A DNA stretch of 5,079 nt from Armatimonadota bacterium (GCA_016198805.1 JACQHU010000032.1:1-5079); one strand, 5' to 3'; positions 1 to 5,079 are shown, numbered from the stretch's first letter. Notes: generated by a model not told the origin, from the sequence alone. A program made the numbers and translations.

Positions 1-91
1 GCGACATCCGCCTCTTCCATGGGTGAACTGCCCTCACTCGTCCTGACCTCGCCTCTCCTCCCCGGGCATCGCTGCACGCACGGAGGCCGCC
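1..91. other. Upstream non-coding leader; possible divergent promoter region
   Basis: No gene can be supported here. Reading + strand, two frames close early (TGA at 24-26 and TGA at 44-46) and the third runs as an unconvincing frame to 108. Bases about 30-63 are a pyrimidine-rich tract. No clear -35/-10 pair is visible, which is common in very GC-rich DNA. On the minus strand an ATG lies at 20-18, preceded about 10 nt upstream by a GAGGG-like purine run, so a divergent gene could start there; only six codons would be in the window. Alternatively the left edge is the tail of an upstream + strand gene ending at the TGA at 24-26. I cannot choose between these. Confidence 0.35.
82..86 (+). promoter_or_regulatory. 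Ribosome binding site of lpdA
   Basis: GGAGG lies 5 nt before the GTG at 92. It supports that GTG as the start and matches the expected short N-terminus before the FAD-binding Gly motif. A perfectly complementary CCTCC sits at 57-61 in the same leader. Confidence 0.75.
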
Positions 92-1489
92 GTGCCGGCC
101 CCCTTTGACCTGGTTATCATTGGGGGTGGGCCGGCCGGTTACGTCGGGGCCGTCCGCGCCGCGCAGCTGGGGCTGCGGACCGCGGTGGTCGAGCGGGAGA
201 AACTGGGCGGCACCTGCCTGCACGTCGGGTGCATTCCCACCAAGGTGATGCTGCACACCGCCGACCTGCTGGAGCGCCTGCAGGACGCCGGCTCACTCGG
301 CCTGGAGGTCGGGACGGTCGCCGTGAACCTCGCGCGGCTTCAGCAGCGGAAAGCGCAGGTCGTCGAGGGCCTCCACAAAGGCGTGCAGTACCTGATGCGG
401 AAACACAAGATCAACGTCTTCGATGGCAGCGCGCGGTTTGTCAGCCCCACCCGCATCGGTGTCGCCTTCAACGACGGCTCCTACAATGAGCTGGAGACGA
501 CGCACGCGCTGATCGCGACCGGGTCTGCGCCCCGCAGCATCCCCGGCGTCGTCATCGACAACGTGCGCATCCTGGACAGCACCGGGGCGCTGGCGCTGGA
601 GGAGATCCCCGGGTCGATGGTGATCCTGGGGTCGGGCGCCGTGGGTGTGGAGTTCGCCAGCCTCTACAGGGCGCTGGGTACTGAGGTGACGCTGGTCGAA
701 CTCCTGCCGACGGTGCTGCCGCTGGAGGATCAGGACGTCGGCGGGGCCCTGGAGCGCATCTTCACCAAAAAGGGCATGCGGGTGCACACCGGGACCACCG
801 CGACGGGCGTCACGCCGCGTGGGGAGAAGCTGGCGATCACCCTGCAGCGCGGCGAGGAGACGATGGAGGTCGAGGCCGACTACCTGCTGGTCGCGGTCGG
901 CCGGGCGCCGCTCGTTGACGGGCTGGGTCTGGAGGCGGCGGGCGTGGCCACCAGCAACGGCGCCGTCACCGTGGACGCGGATCTGCGGACCTCGGTCCCG
1001 AGCGTCTTCGCCGTCGGCGACGTCATCGGCGGATCCTACCGCCTGGCGCACGTCGCGTCGGACGAAGCGATCCACGCCGTCGAGACGATCGCGGGCCAGG
1101 AGCACCCGCCCATGAACTACCAGGCGGTCCCGCGGCCGACCTTTTCGATTCCCCAGGTGGCTACCATGGGGCTGTCGGAGCAGAAGGCCAGTGAGGAAGG
1201 CCACGAGGTCCGGGTCGGCCGGTTTGCGTTTCAGGCCAACAGCAAGGCCGCCATCGAGGACGAGCGCGAGGGGTTCGTGAAGATCGTCAGCGACGCCCGC
1301 ACGGGGGAGATCCTGGGCATTCATATGGTGGGGGCCTCGGTGACGGAACTGCTGGCGGAAGGCGTGGCGGCGAAGTATCTTGAAGGTACGGTAGTCGAAC
1401 TTGGCGCGGCGGTACACTCGCATCCGACACTCTCGGAGGCGGTGAAGGAAGCGGCGCTGGACGCCCTGGGACGGGTGATCCACGCCTAG
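92..1489 (+). CDS. lpdA: Dihydrolipoamide dehydrogenase (E3 of a 2-oxoacid dehydrogenase complex)
   Basis: This cytoplasmic flavoprotein reoxidises dihydrolipoyl groups on E2 and reduces NAD+. The 465-residue length is normal for the family. Visible motifs are the N-terminal FAD-binding GGGPAG (11-16), the redox disulfide in GGTCLHVGCIPTK (Cys42 and Cys47), ATGS (142-145), the NAD-binding GSGAVG (180-185) followed by Glu203 at the end of the second strand (typical of NAD rather than NADP use), the second FAD motif VFAVGDV (Gly309, Asp310), and the C-terminal HSHPTLSE with the catalytic His444/Glu449 dyad. His after GGTCL and the GRVIHA-like end recall the Bacillus branched-chain E3 (LpdV), from memory of that family. 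The GTG start is set by a Shine-Dalgarno site 5 nt upstream. It is the first gene of the operon, an uncommon place for E3, which usually comes last. No truncation or missing residue is seen. Family assignment is secure; dedication to one complex is inferred from position. Confidence 0.97.
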   Translation: MPAPFDLVIIGGGPAGYVGAVRAAQLGLRTAVVEREKLGGTCLHVGCIPTKVMLHTADLLERLQDAGSLGLEVGTVAVNLARLQQRKAQVVEGLHKGVQYLMRKHKINVFDGSARFVSPTRIGVAFNDGSYNELETTHALIATGSAPRSIPGVVIDNVRILDSTGALALEEIPGSMVILGSGAVGVEFASLYRALGTEVTLVELLPTVLPLEDQDVGGALERIFTKKGMRVHTGTTATGVTPRGEKLAITLQRGEETMEVEADYLLVAVGRAPLVDGLGLEAAGVATSNGAVTVDADLRTSVPSVFAVGDVIGGSYRLAHVASDEAIHAVETIAGQEHPPMNYQAVPRPTFSIPQVATMGLSEQKASEEGHEVRVGRFAFQANSKAAIEDEREGFVKIVSDARTGEILGIHMVGASVTELLAEGVAAKYLEGTVVELGAAVHSHPTLSEAVKEAALDALGRVIHA

Positions 1490-1516
1490 GCGGGCCTGGG
1501 GTCACCCGACGCCCGC
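1490..1516 (+). promoter_or_regulatory. Intercistronic stem-loop between lpdA and E1alpha
   Basis: GCGGGC (1490-1495) and GCCCGC (1511-1516) are perfect inverted arms directly after the lpdA stop. Inside, GGG (1499-1501) can pair with CCC (1505-1507) around a TCA loop, leaving a small internal loop. There is no T-run after it, so it is not a classical intrinsic terminator. It could stabilise or separate the lpdA message from the E1 message, or be chance in GC-rich DNA. Confidence 0.35.
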
Positions 1517-1524
1517 AGATCCTT

Positions 1525-1532
1525 GAGGGGGG
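1525..1532 (+). promoter_or_regulatory. Ribosome binding site of E1alpha
   Basis: The purine run GAGGGGGG ends 9 nt before the ATG at 1542 and supports that start. It lies just after the intercistronic stem-loop, so it should be accessible when that hairpin forms. Confidence 0.65.
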
Positions 1533-1541
1533 CGGGGATCG

Positions 1542-2564
1542 ATGGCGGTCCAGAACCCGAACGCCACGACAGCGACAACCCGGCACGGGGCGCTCGGCCT
1601 GAGCGCCGAAGACCTGCTCGAGATGTACTCCCACATCGCGCTGGCCCGCGCCATCGACGAGCGCATGTGGGTGCTGCAGCGGGCCGGCATGGTGTCCTTC
1701 GTGATCTCCGGCCAGGGGCACGAGGGCGCGCAGGTCGGCGTTATGTGGGCTACGGACCGCCAGCACGACTGGCTGGTGCCGTTCTATCGGTCGCTGGCGG
1801 CCTGTCTGACCAAGGGGATGACCGCCCGCGATCTGATGCTCGGCCTGTTCGCCCGACACGGGGATCCGTCAAGCGGCGGCCGGCAGATGCCGGCGCACTG
1901 GGCGCACGCCGCGCACAAGATCCTGTCGACCAGCAGCCCGGTCGGCACGCAGTACCCGCACGCCGTGGGCATCGCCTATGCAGCGAAGCTCCGCGGCAGC
2001 GGCGAGCTCTGCGTGGTGTCCATCGGCGAGGGCGGGACCAGCCAGGGTGACTGGCACGAGGCGCTGAACTTCGCCGGCATCCACAGGCTGCCGGTGATCT
2101 TCATTGTGGAGAACAACCGCTACGCCATCTCGGTGCCGCAGCGCCTGCAGATGGCCGTGGACGATGTGGCCGTCCGGGCGGCCGGGTACGGGTTCCCCGG
2201 CGTGGTGGTCGACGGCTCGGACGTGCTGGCGTCCTACGAGGCCGGCAGGGAAGCGGTGCGCCGGGCCCGCGCGGGCGAGGGCCCGACGCTGATCGAGTGC
2301 AAGGTCGAACGCCTGACGGCCCACTCCTCCGAGGACCGGCAGGAGAAGTACCGGCCCACCGCCGACTTGGAGGCGGCCCGCAGCAAGGACCCGCTGGTCG
2401 TCTTCAAGCACTACCTGGAGCAGGTCGGCGTCCTGGACGAGGCGCGGTACACCGAGATCCACAACCGTATCAAGGCCGTGGTCAACGACGCCACCGAGTA
2501 CGCGGAACAGGCCCCCTGGCCCGATCCGGCGACTGTTGGGCGGCACGTCTACCTCGAGGGGTAG
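1542..2564 (+). CDS. bkdA1: 2-oxoacid dehydrogenase E1 component, alpha subunit (probably branched-chain, 2-oxoisovalerate type)
   Basis: This subunit, paired with the E1beta encoded next, decarboxylates a 2-oxoacid on thiamine diphosphate and reductively acylates the lipoyl arm of E2. The 340 residues match alpha2beta2-type E1alpha. Visible are SGQGHEGAQVG (56-66), the WLVPFYRS stretch (77-84), the GGRQMPAHW segment (112-120), GTQYPHAVG (135-143), the thiamine/Mg motif GEG (162-164) with NN at 191-192 and YAISVP after it (194-199), and the flexible RLTAHSSED loop (257-265), which carries the Ser equivalent to the region phosphorylated in mitochondrial enzymes. The motif spacing is standard, but GEG replaces the usual GDG; as I recall, Bacillus branched-chain E1alpha has the same change. 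HEALNFAGIHRLPVIF also reads like that group. The ATG has a Shine-Dalgarno run 9 nt upstream. Enzyme class is certain; substrate (branched-chain versus pyruvate) is an inference, so the symbol is tentative. Confidence 0.9.
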   Translation: MAVQNPNATTATTRHGALGLSAEDLLEMYSHIALARAIDERMWVLQRAGMVSFVISGQGHEGAQVGVMWATDRQHDWLVPFYRSLAACLTKGMTARDLMLGLFARHGDPSSGGRQMPAHWAHAAHKILSTSSPVGTQYPHAVGIAYAAKLRGSGELCVVSIGEGGTSQGDWHEALNFAGIHRLPVIFIVENNRYAISVPQRLQMAVDDVAVRAAGYGFPGVVVDGSDVLASYEAGREAVRRARAGEGPTLIECKVERLTAHSSEDRQEKYRPTADLEAARSKDPLVVFKHYLEQVGVLDEARYTEIHNRIKAVVNDATEYAEQAPWPDPATVGRHVYLEG

Positions 2565-2567
2565 GGC

Positions 2568-2575
2568 GGAGGAGG
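2568..2575 (+). promoter_or_regulatory. Strong ribosome binding site deciding the E1beta start
   Basis: GGAGGAGG lies immediately after the E1alpha stop and 8 nt before the ATG at 2584. It rules in that ATG over an in-frame TTG at 2536, which would overlap E1alpha and add 16 residues unlike the family, and over the ATG at 2593, which is 17 nt away. Confidence 0.85.
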
Positions 2576-2583
2576 CGGCGGCC

Positions 2584-3573
2584 ATGGCGGAGATGAGGCT
2601 GATCGACGCGGTTCGCCAGGCGATGTACGAGGAGATGCAGCGCGACGAGCGCGTGCTGGTGCTGGGCGAGGATGTCGGCCTGAAGGGCGGCGTGTTCGGC
2701 GCCACCGACGGATTCTACGCGGAGTTCGGCGAGGCGCGCGTGCTGGATACGCCGCTGGCGGAGTCGTTGATCGTCGGCGTGGCGGTCGGGATGGCGGCCA
2801 ACGGTCTCGTCCCCATCGCCGAGATCCAGTTCTCGGACTTCATCCACCCGGCGTTCAACCAGATCGTCAGCGAGGCGGCCCGGATGCGCTACCGGAGCAA
2901 CGGTGCCTTCGGGTGCCCGATCACGATCCGCGCGCCGTACGGCGGCGGGGTGGAAGTCCATGGCGGGCTGTATCACTCGCAGAGCATCGAGGCGTTCTAC
3001 GCGCACGTCCCGGGCCTGAAGGTCGTCACGCCGTACACGCCCTATGACGCCAAGGGCCTGCTGAAGGCGGCGATCCGCGATCCCGACCCGGTGCTGTTCC
3101 TGGAGCACAAGCGGCTGTACCGGTCGGCCCGGGGCGAGGTCCCCGACGACGACTACCTCGTGCCCATCGGTCCCGCGGTCGTGCGCCGGCAGGGGACCAC
3201 GCTCTCGGTGTTCGCGTACGGGCAGATGCTCCATGAAACGCTGCAGGCCGGCAGCCAGGTGGCCGAGGAAGGTATCGACGCCGAGGTCGTCGACCTGCGC
3301 ACGCTGCGGCCGCTGGATACCGAGACGATCCTGGCCTCGGTCAGGAAGACCAGCAAGGCGATGATCGTCTACGAGGACAACCGGTTCATGGGCTTCGGCG
3401 CCGAGGTGGCCGCGCTGATCGCGGAAGAGGCCTTCGACGCGCTGGACGGGCCGATCGTGCGGGTGGCCGGCCCGGAGGTGCCGGCGGTGCCGTATTCCGA
3501 CCCGCTGGCGGCGGCGTTCATGCCGACGGCAGCGAAGATCGCCGACGCGATGCGGCGCCTGGCGGCCTACTGA
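2584..3573 (+). CDS. bkdA2: 2-oxoacid dehydrogenase E1 component, beta subunit (probably branched-chain type)
   Basis: This is the partner of E1alpha in the alpha2beta2 thiamine-diphosphate decarboxylase; it supplies the glutamate that activates the cofactor and the surface that docks on E2. From the chosen ATG it has 329 residues, the normal size. It starts MAEMRLIDAVRQAM, the family N-terminus. Visible are LGEDVG (27-32), TPLAES with the cofactor-activating Glu60 (56-61), EIQFSDFIHPAFNQI (80-94), the active-site His region near HGGLYHSQS (126-134), TPYDAKGLLKAAIRDPDPV, LEHKRLYR, and the C-terminal transketolase domain with VDLRTLRPLD and the end MPTAAKIADAMRRLA. Compared with Thermus and Bacillus sequences I remember (GGGV, one residue, then HG/GG), GGGVEVHGG appears to carry two extra residues next to the active site. 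It lies 19 nt after E1alpha and 1 nt before E2, so co-translation is expected. Class is certain; substrate inferred, and the symbol is tentative. Confidence 0.91.
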   Translation: MAEMRLIDAVRQAMYEEMQRDERVLVLGEDVGLKGGVFGATDGFYAEFGEARVLDTPLAESLIVGVAVGMAANGLVPIAEIQFSDFIHPAFNQIVSEAARMRYRSNGAFGCPITIRAPYGGGVEVHGGLYHSQSIEAFYAHVPGLKVVTPYTPYDAKGLLKAAIRDPDPVLFLEHKRLYRSARGEVPDDDYLVPIGPAVVRRQGTTLSVFAYGQMLHETLQAGSQVAEEGIDAEVVDLRTLRPLDTETILASVRKTSKAMIVYEDNRFMGFGAEVAALIAEEAFDALDGPIVRVAGPEVPAVPYSDPLAAAFMPTAAKIADAMRRLAAY

Positions 3574-3574
3574 G

Positions 3575-4864
3575 ATGCCGGTCGAGATCAAGCTTCCCCA
3601 GCTCGGCGAGAGCATCCACGAGGGGACCATCGCCCGGTGGCTCAAGAAGCCCGGCGACCGGGTCGAGAAGTACGAGCCGCTGGTCGAGATCACGACGGAC
3701 AAGGTCAACGTCGAGATGCCGTCGCCGTATGCGGGGATACTGCTGCAGTTGCTGGTGCCCGAGGGCGAGACCCGGCTGGTGGGGTCGGCGATCGCGCTGA
3801 TCGAGACCGAGGCCGCGGAGGCGGCTGCAGGCCGGCCCGCGGCTGCCCAGCCGGCGTATACGCCGGCCCGCGGCCCCGCGGGGTCGGACGAGTCGCCGGT
3901 GGCCGCGCCGGCGCGGCCACCGGCACCTGCTGCCGCCGTCTCGGCCGCGAGAGAGGCCGGACCCCGGCTATCCCCTCTGGTCCAGCGGCTGGCCCGCGAG
4001 CACAGCATCCCACTGGCCGTACTGGAAACGTTACCCGGCACCGGAGCCGGCGGCCGCGTCACCAAGGAAGACGTCTTGAAGTACGTCGCCAGCCGGGCCG
4101 CGGGAGCGCCCGCGCCGGCTCCTGCGGCGGCGCCTGCGCCGGCGGCACCCGCTACGGCGCCCGCCGCGGCTCCGCCCGCCGGCGACGAACTCGTGAAGCT
4201 CACGCCGATCCGCCGCGCCATCGCCCAGCGCATGGCGCAGAGCAAGCGCGAGATCCCGCATGCCTACGGCGTCATCGAGGTGGACATGAGCGCCGTGGCC
4301 GCCTGGCGGGAGGCCAACAAAGAAGCCTGGCGGCGCGACGGCGTCTCGCTGACATACACGGCGTTCTTCGTGCAGGCCGCGGCCGAGGCGCTGCGCGCCT
4401 TCCCCATCGTGAACTCGCACTGGACCGACGAGGGCGTCGTGCTCCGCAAAGCGGTCAACATCGGAGTCGGGATCGCCATCGACGACGGCCTGATTGTGCC
4501 GGTCATCCACAACGCCGATCAATTGAGCCTGGCCGGCATCGCCCGCGCCCTGGACGATCTGACCCGCCGCGCCCGTGCGAGCCGCCTGAGCCTCCAGGAC
4601 GTCGAGGGCGGCACCTTCACTCTCACCAACCCCGGCGTCTTCGGGTCGATCTGGTCGATGCCGATCGTCGTGCCCGGCCAGGCCGCGATCCTGGCGACCG
4701 ACGCCATCGTCAAACGCGCAGTGGTGCGCGACGATGCCATCGCGATCCGGCCGATCATGCACCTGGGCCTCTCCTTCGACCACCGCATCTTCGACGGCGC
4801 GGTGGCCATGCCGTTCCTCAATCACATGAAAACCTGGTTCGAGGGGTATCGCGGTGGCCGTTGA
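3575..4864 (+). CDS. bkdB: Dihydrolipoamide acyltransferase (E2 of a 2-oxoacid dehydrogenase complex, probably branched-chain)
   Basis: E2 forms the core of the complex and transfers the acyl group from its lipoyl arm to CoA. The 429 residues hold one lipoyl domain (about 2-79) with the lipoylated Lys43 in TTDKV, an Ala/Pro/Gly linker (about 80-130), a peripheral-subunit-binding domain (about 131-174, RLSPLVQRLAREH to GGRVTKEDVLKYV) that holds E1 and E3, a second almost pure Ala/Pro linker (175-204), and the catalytic domain (about 206-429). The catalytic motif is DHRIFDG with His403 and Asp407. GGTFTLTNPGVFGS and the SMPIVVPGQAAIL stretch resemble the Bacillus branched-chain E2 from memory. 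The ATG follows the E1beta TGA by one base (TGAGATG). No Shine-Dalgarno site is visible, so translation is probably coupled to E1beta. The end overlaps lipA by 11 nt. The first linker carries striking DNA palindromes, listed separately. Class is certain; acyl specificity is inferred. Confidence 0.95.
   Translation: MPVEIKLPQLGESIHEGTIARWLKKPGDRVEKYEPLVEITTDKVNVEMPSPYAGILLQLLVPEGETRLVGSAIALIETEAAEAAAGRPAAAQPAYTPARGPAGSDESPVAAPARPPAPAAAVSAAREAGPRLSPLVQRLAREHSIPLAVLETLPGTGAGGRVTKEDVLKYVASRAAGAPAPAPAAAPAPAAPATAPAAAPPAGDELVKLTPIRRAIAQRMAQSKREIPHAYGVIEVDMSAVAAWREANKEAWRRDGVSLTYTAFFVQAAAEALRAFPIVNSHWTDEGVVLRKAVNIGVGIAIDDGLIVPVIHNADQLSLAGIARALDDLTRRARASRLSLQDVEGGTFTLTNPGVFGSIWSMPIVVPGQAAILATDAIVKRAVVRDDAIAIRPIMHLGLSFDHRIFDGAVAMPFLNHMKTWFEGYRGGR
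3831..3874 (+). repeat. 13-nt direct repeat pair in the E2 linker
   Basis: GCCGGCCCGCGGC occurs at 3831-3843 and again at 3862-3874, 31 bp apart start to start. Because 31 is not a multiple of three, the copies are read in different frames (GRPAA versus TPARG), so the repeat is at the DNA level rather than a repeated peptide. Confidence 0.7.
3850..3867. repeat. 18-bp perfect palindrome in the E2 linker
   Basis: GCCGGCGTATACGCCGGC equals its own reverse complement across all 18 bases. As RNA it would form a 7-bp GC-only stem with a UAUA loop. It encodes part of QPAYTPA. Such symmetry is typical of operators or hairpins, but here it is inside a coding region, so its role is unknown. Confidence 0.8.
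3874..3883. repeat. 10-bp palindrome in the E2 linker
   Basis: CCCCGCGGGG is self-complementary and lies between the 18-bp and 30-bp palindromes. Alone it would be unremarkable in GC-rich DNA. Confidence 0.6.
3895..3924. repeat. 30-bp perfect palindrome in the E2 linker
   Basis: All 15 base pairs between the two halves match: arms begin GCCGGTGGCC and end GGCCACCGGC, centred between 3909 and 3910. The symmetry stops at 3894/3925. As RNA it would form about a 13-bp stem with a CCGG tetraloop. It encodes about residues 107-117 of E2 in the disordered linker, where synonymous and amino-acid choice is loose. Function unknown. Confidence 0.85.
4097..4186 (+). other. Second Ala/Pro linker of E2 (subunit-binding domain to catalytic core)
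   Basis: Residues 175-204 are almost entirely Ala and Pro, with repeated APAPA and AAPAP units, ending just before the catalytic core at DELVKLTPIRRAIAQRM. The GCN/CCN codon repetition makes the DNA low-complexity. Extended stiff Ala-Pro linkers are typical of E2 proteins. Confidence 0.8.
4841..4846 (+). promoter_or_regulatory. Ribosome binding site of lipA inside the end of E2
   Basis: GAGGGG lies 7 nt before the GTG at 4854, within the last codons of E2. It fixes the lipA start upstream of the E2 stop. Confidence 0.7.
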
Positions 4865-5079
4865 GCTGAAGCGCCCGGAGTGGATCAAGGTTCGCCTGCC
4901 GTTCGGTGAGAACTACGCCGACCTGGTGCGCATCATGCGCACCCAGCAGATGCACACCGTCTGCGAGGAGGCCCGCTGCCCCAACATCGGGGAGTGCTGG
5001 GGCCGGCGCACCGCGACCTTCCTGATCCTGGGCAACGTCTGCACGCGGAACTGCTCCTACTGCGCGGTGGCCCACGGCC
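4854..5079 (+). CDS. lipA: Lipoyl synthase (partial, N-terminal 75 codons)
   Basis: This radical SAM iron-sulfur enzyme inserts sulfur at C6 and C8 of octanoyl groups bound to lipoyl domains. The visible 75 residues hold both clusters' ligands: the auxiliary cluster Cys37, Cys42 and Cys48 (CEEARCPNIGEC, Cx4Cx5C, diagnostic of LipA) and the radical SAM Cys63, Cys67 and Cys70 (CTRNCSYC, Cx3Cx2C). RPEWIKVRLPFGENY near the start is the normal family beginning. The GTG start is supported by a GAGGGG site 7 nt upstream and by protein length before the first cluster. It overlaps the end of E2 by 11 nt in another frame, so translation is likely coupled. The gene runs off the right edge; roughly three quarters of a usual ~300-residue LipA is missing from view. 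Identification is secure despite truncation by the window. Confidence 0.96.
   Translation, partial: MAVELKRPEWIKVRLPFGENYADLVRIMRTQQMHTVCEEARCPNIGECWGRRTATFLILGNVCTRNCSYCAVAHG

Larger units (their letters stand above)
3812..3964 (+). other. First flexible linker of E2 (lipoyl domain to subunit-binding domain)
   Basis: These bases encode about residues 80-130, rich in Ala, Pro and Gly with scattered Arg, Asp and Glu. Such linkers let the lipoyl domain swing between active sites. The DNA is unusual in holding several perfect palindromes and a direct repeat within about 95 bases. Confidence 0.8.

Noticed and set aside
293..1483. A 396-codon open frame on the minus strand opposite lpdA
   Set aside because: Arg/Asp/His-rich shadow translation with no recognisable motif, lying fully within the clear lpdA gene.
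1490..1541. Rho-independent terminator after lpdA
   Set aside because: The inverted repeat is present but no T-run follows, and the next gene starts with its ribosome site a few bases later, so termination is unlikely.
2536..2583. A longer E1beta starting at TTG 2536
   Set aside because: The 16 added residues do not fit the family N-terminus, and the strong GGAGGAGG site points to the ATG at 2584.
4097..4186. Tandem repeat array or CRISPR-like repeat in the second E2 linker
   Set aside because: The repetition is explained by alternating Ala and Pro codons; there are no regular spacers.
2482..4245. A 587-codon open frame on the minus strand across E1beta and the first half of E2
   Set aside because: It is antisense to two certain genes; its low-complexity Ala/Gly start mirrors the E2 Ala/Pro linker and the rest shows no family motif. 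Long antisense open frames are expected in high-GC coding DNA.
3637..4869. A 410-codon + strand open frame overlapping E2
   Set aside because: Out-of-frame reading of E2, dominated by Arg and Gly, with no domain motifs; E2 itself is certain.
1..5079. A novel defence, mobile or biosynthetic system
   Set aside because: Every gene belongs to a known central-metabolism family with intact motifs and conventional operon packing; no mobile-element or defence marker is visible.

Overview
The window is a compact, single-direction housekeeping operon from a high-GC bacterium. All of it except the first ~91 bases is protein-coding on the + strand. In order it holds: dihydrolipoamide dehydrogenase (E3, 92-1489), the alpha and beta subunits of a thiamine-diphosphate 2-oxoacid dehydrogenase (E1alpha, 1542-2564; E1beta, 2584-3573), the lipoyl-bearing dihydrolipoamide acyltransferase (E2, 3575-4864), and the first 75 codons of lipoyl synthase (lipA, from 4854, running off the right edge). 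I see no RNA gene, CRISPR array, insertion sequence or phage feature.

Together E1, E2 and E3 form one complete 2-oxoacid dehydrogenase complex. E1 decarboxylates the 2-oxoacid and acylates the lipoyl arm of E2. E2 passes the acyl group to CoA. E3 reoxidises the dihydrolipoyl arm with FAD and NAD+. LipA makes the lipoyl group by inserting two sulfurs into octanoyl chains on E2. Split E1alpha/E1beta subunits, a GEG rather than GDG thiamine motif, an E3 with GGTCLH at its redox site, and an E2 core ending like the Bacillus branched-chain enzyme all favour the branched-chain (2-oxoisovalerate) type. Pyruvate or mixed specificity cannot be excluded by reading alone.

The genes are tightly packed: gaps of 52, 19 and 1 nt, then an 11-nt overlap between E2 and lipA. 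E3, E1alpha, E1beta and lipA each have a purine-rich Shine-Dalgarno sequence. E2 has none and probably depends on coupling to E1beta through a TGAGATG junction.

The organism cannot be named. Very high GC, GTG starts on lpdA and lipA, strong Shine-Dalgarno sites and Bacillus/Thermus-like protein motifs suggest a high-GC Gram-positive-like or Chloroflexota/Deinococcota-like lineage, possibly uncultured; this is inference. The most unusual signal is not a gene. The first Ala/Pro linker of E2 contains a cluster of perfect DNA palindromes (18, 10 and 30 bp) plus an out-of-frame 13-nt direct repeat. No wholly new biological system is evident here.
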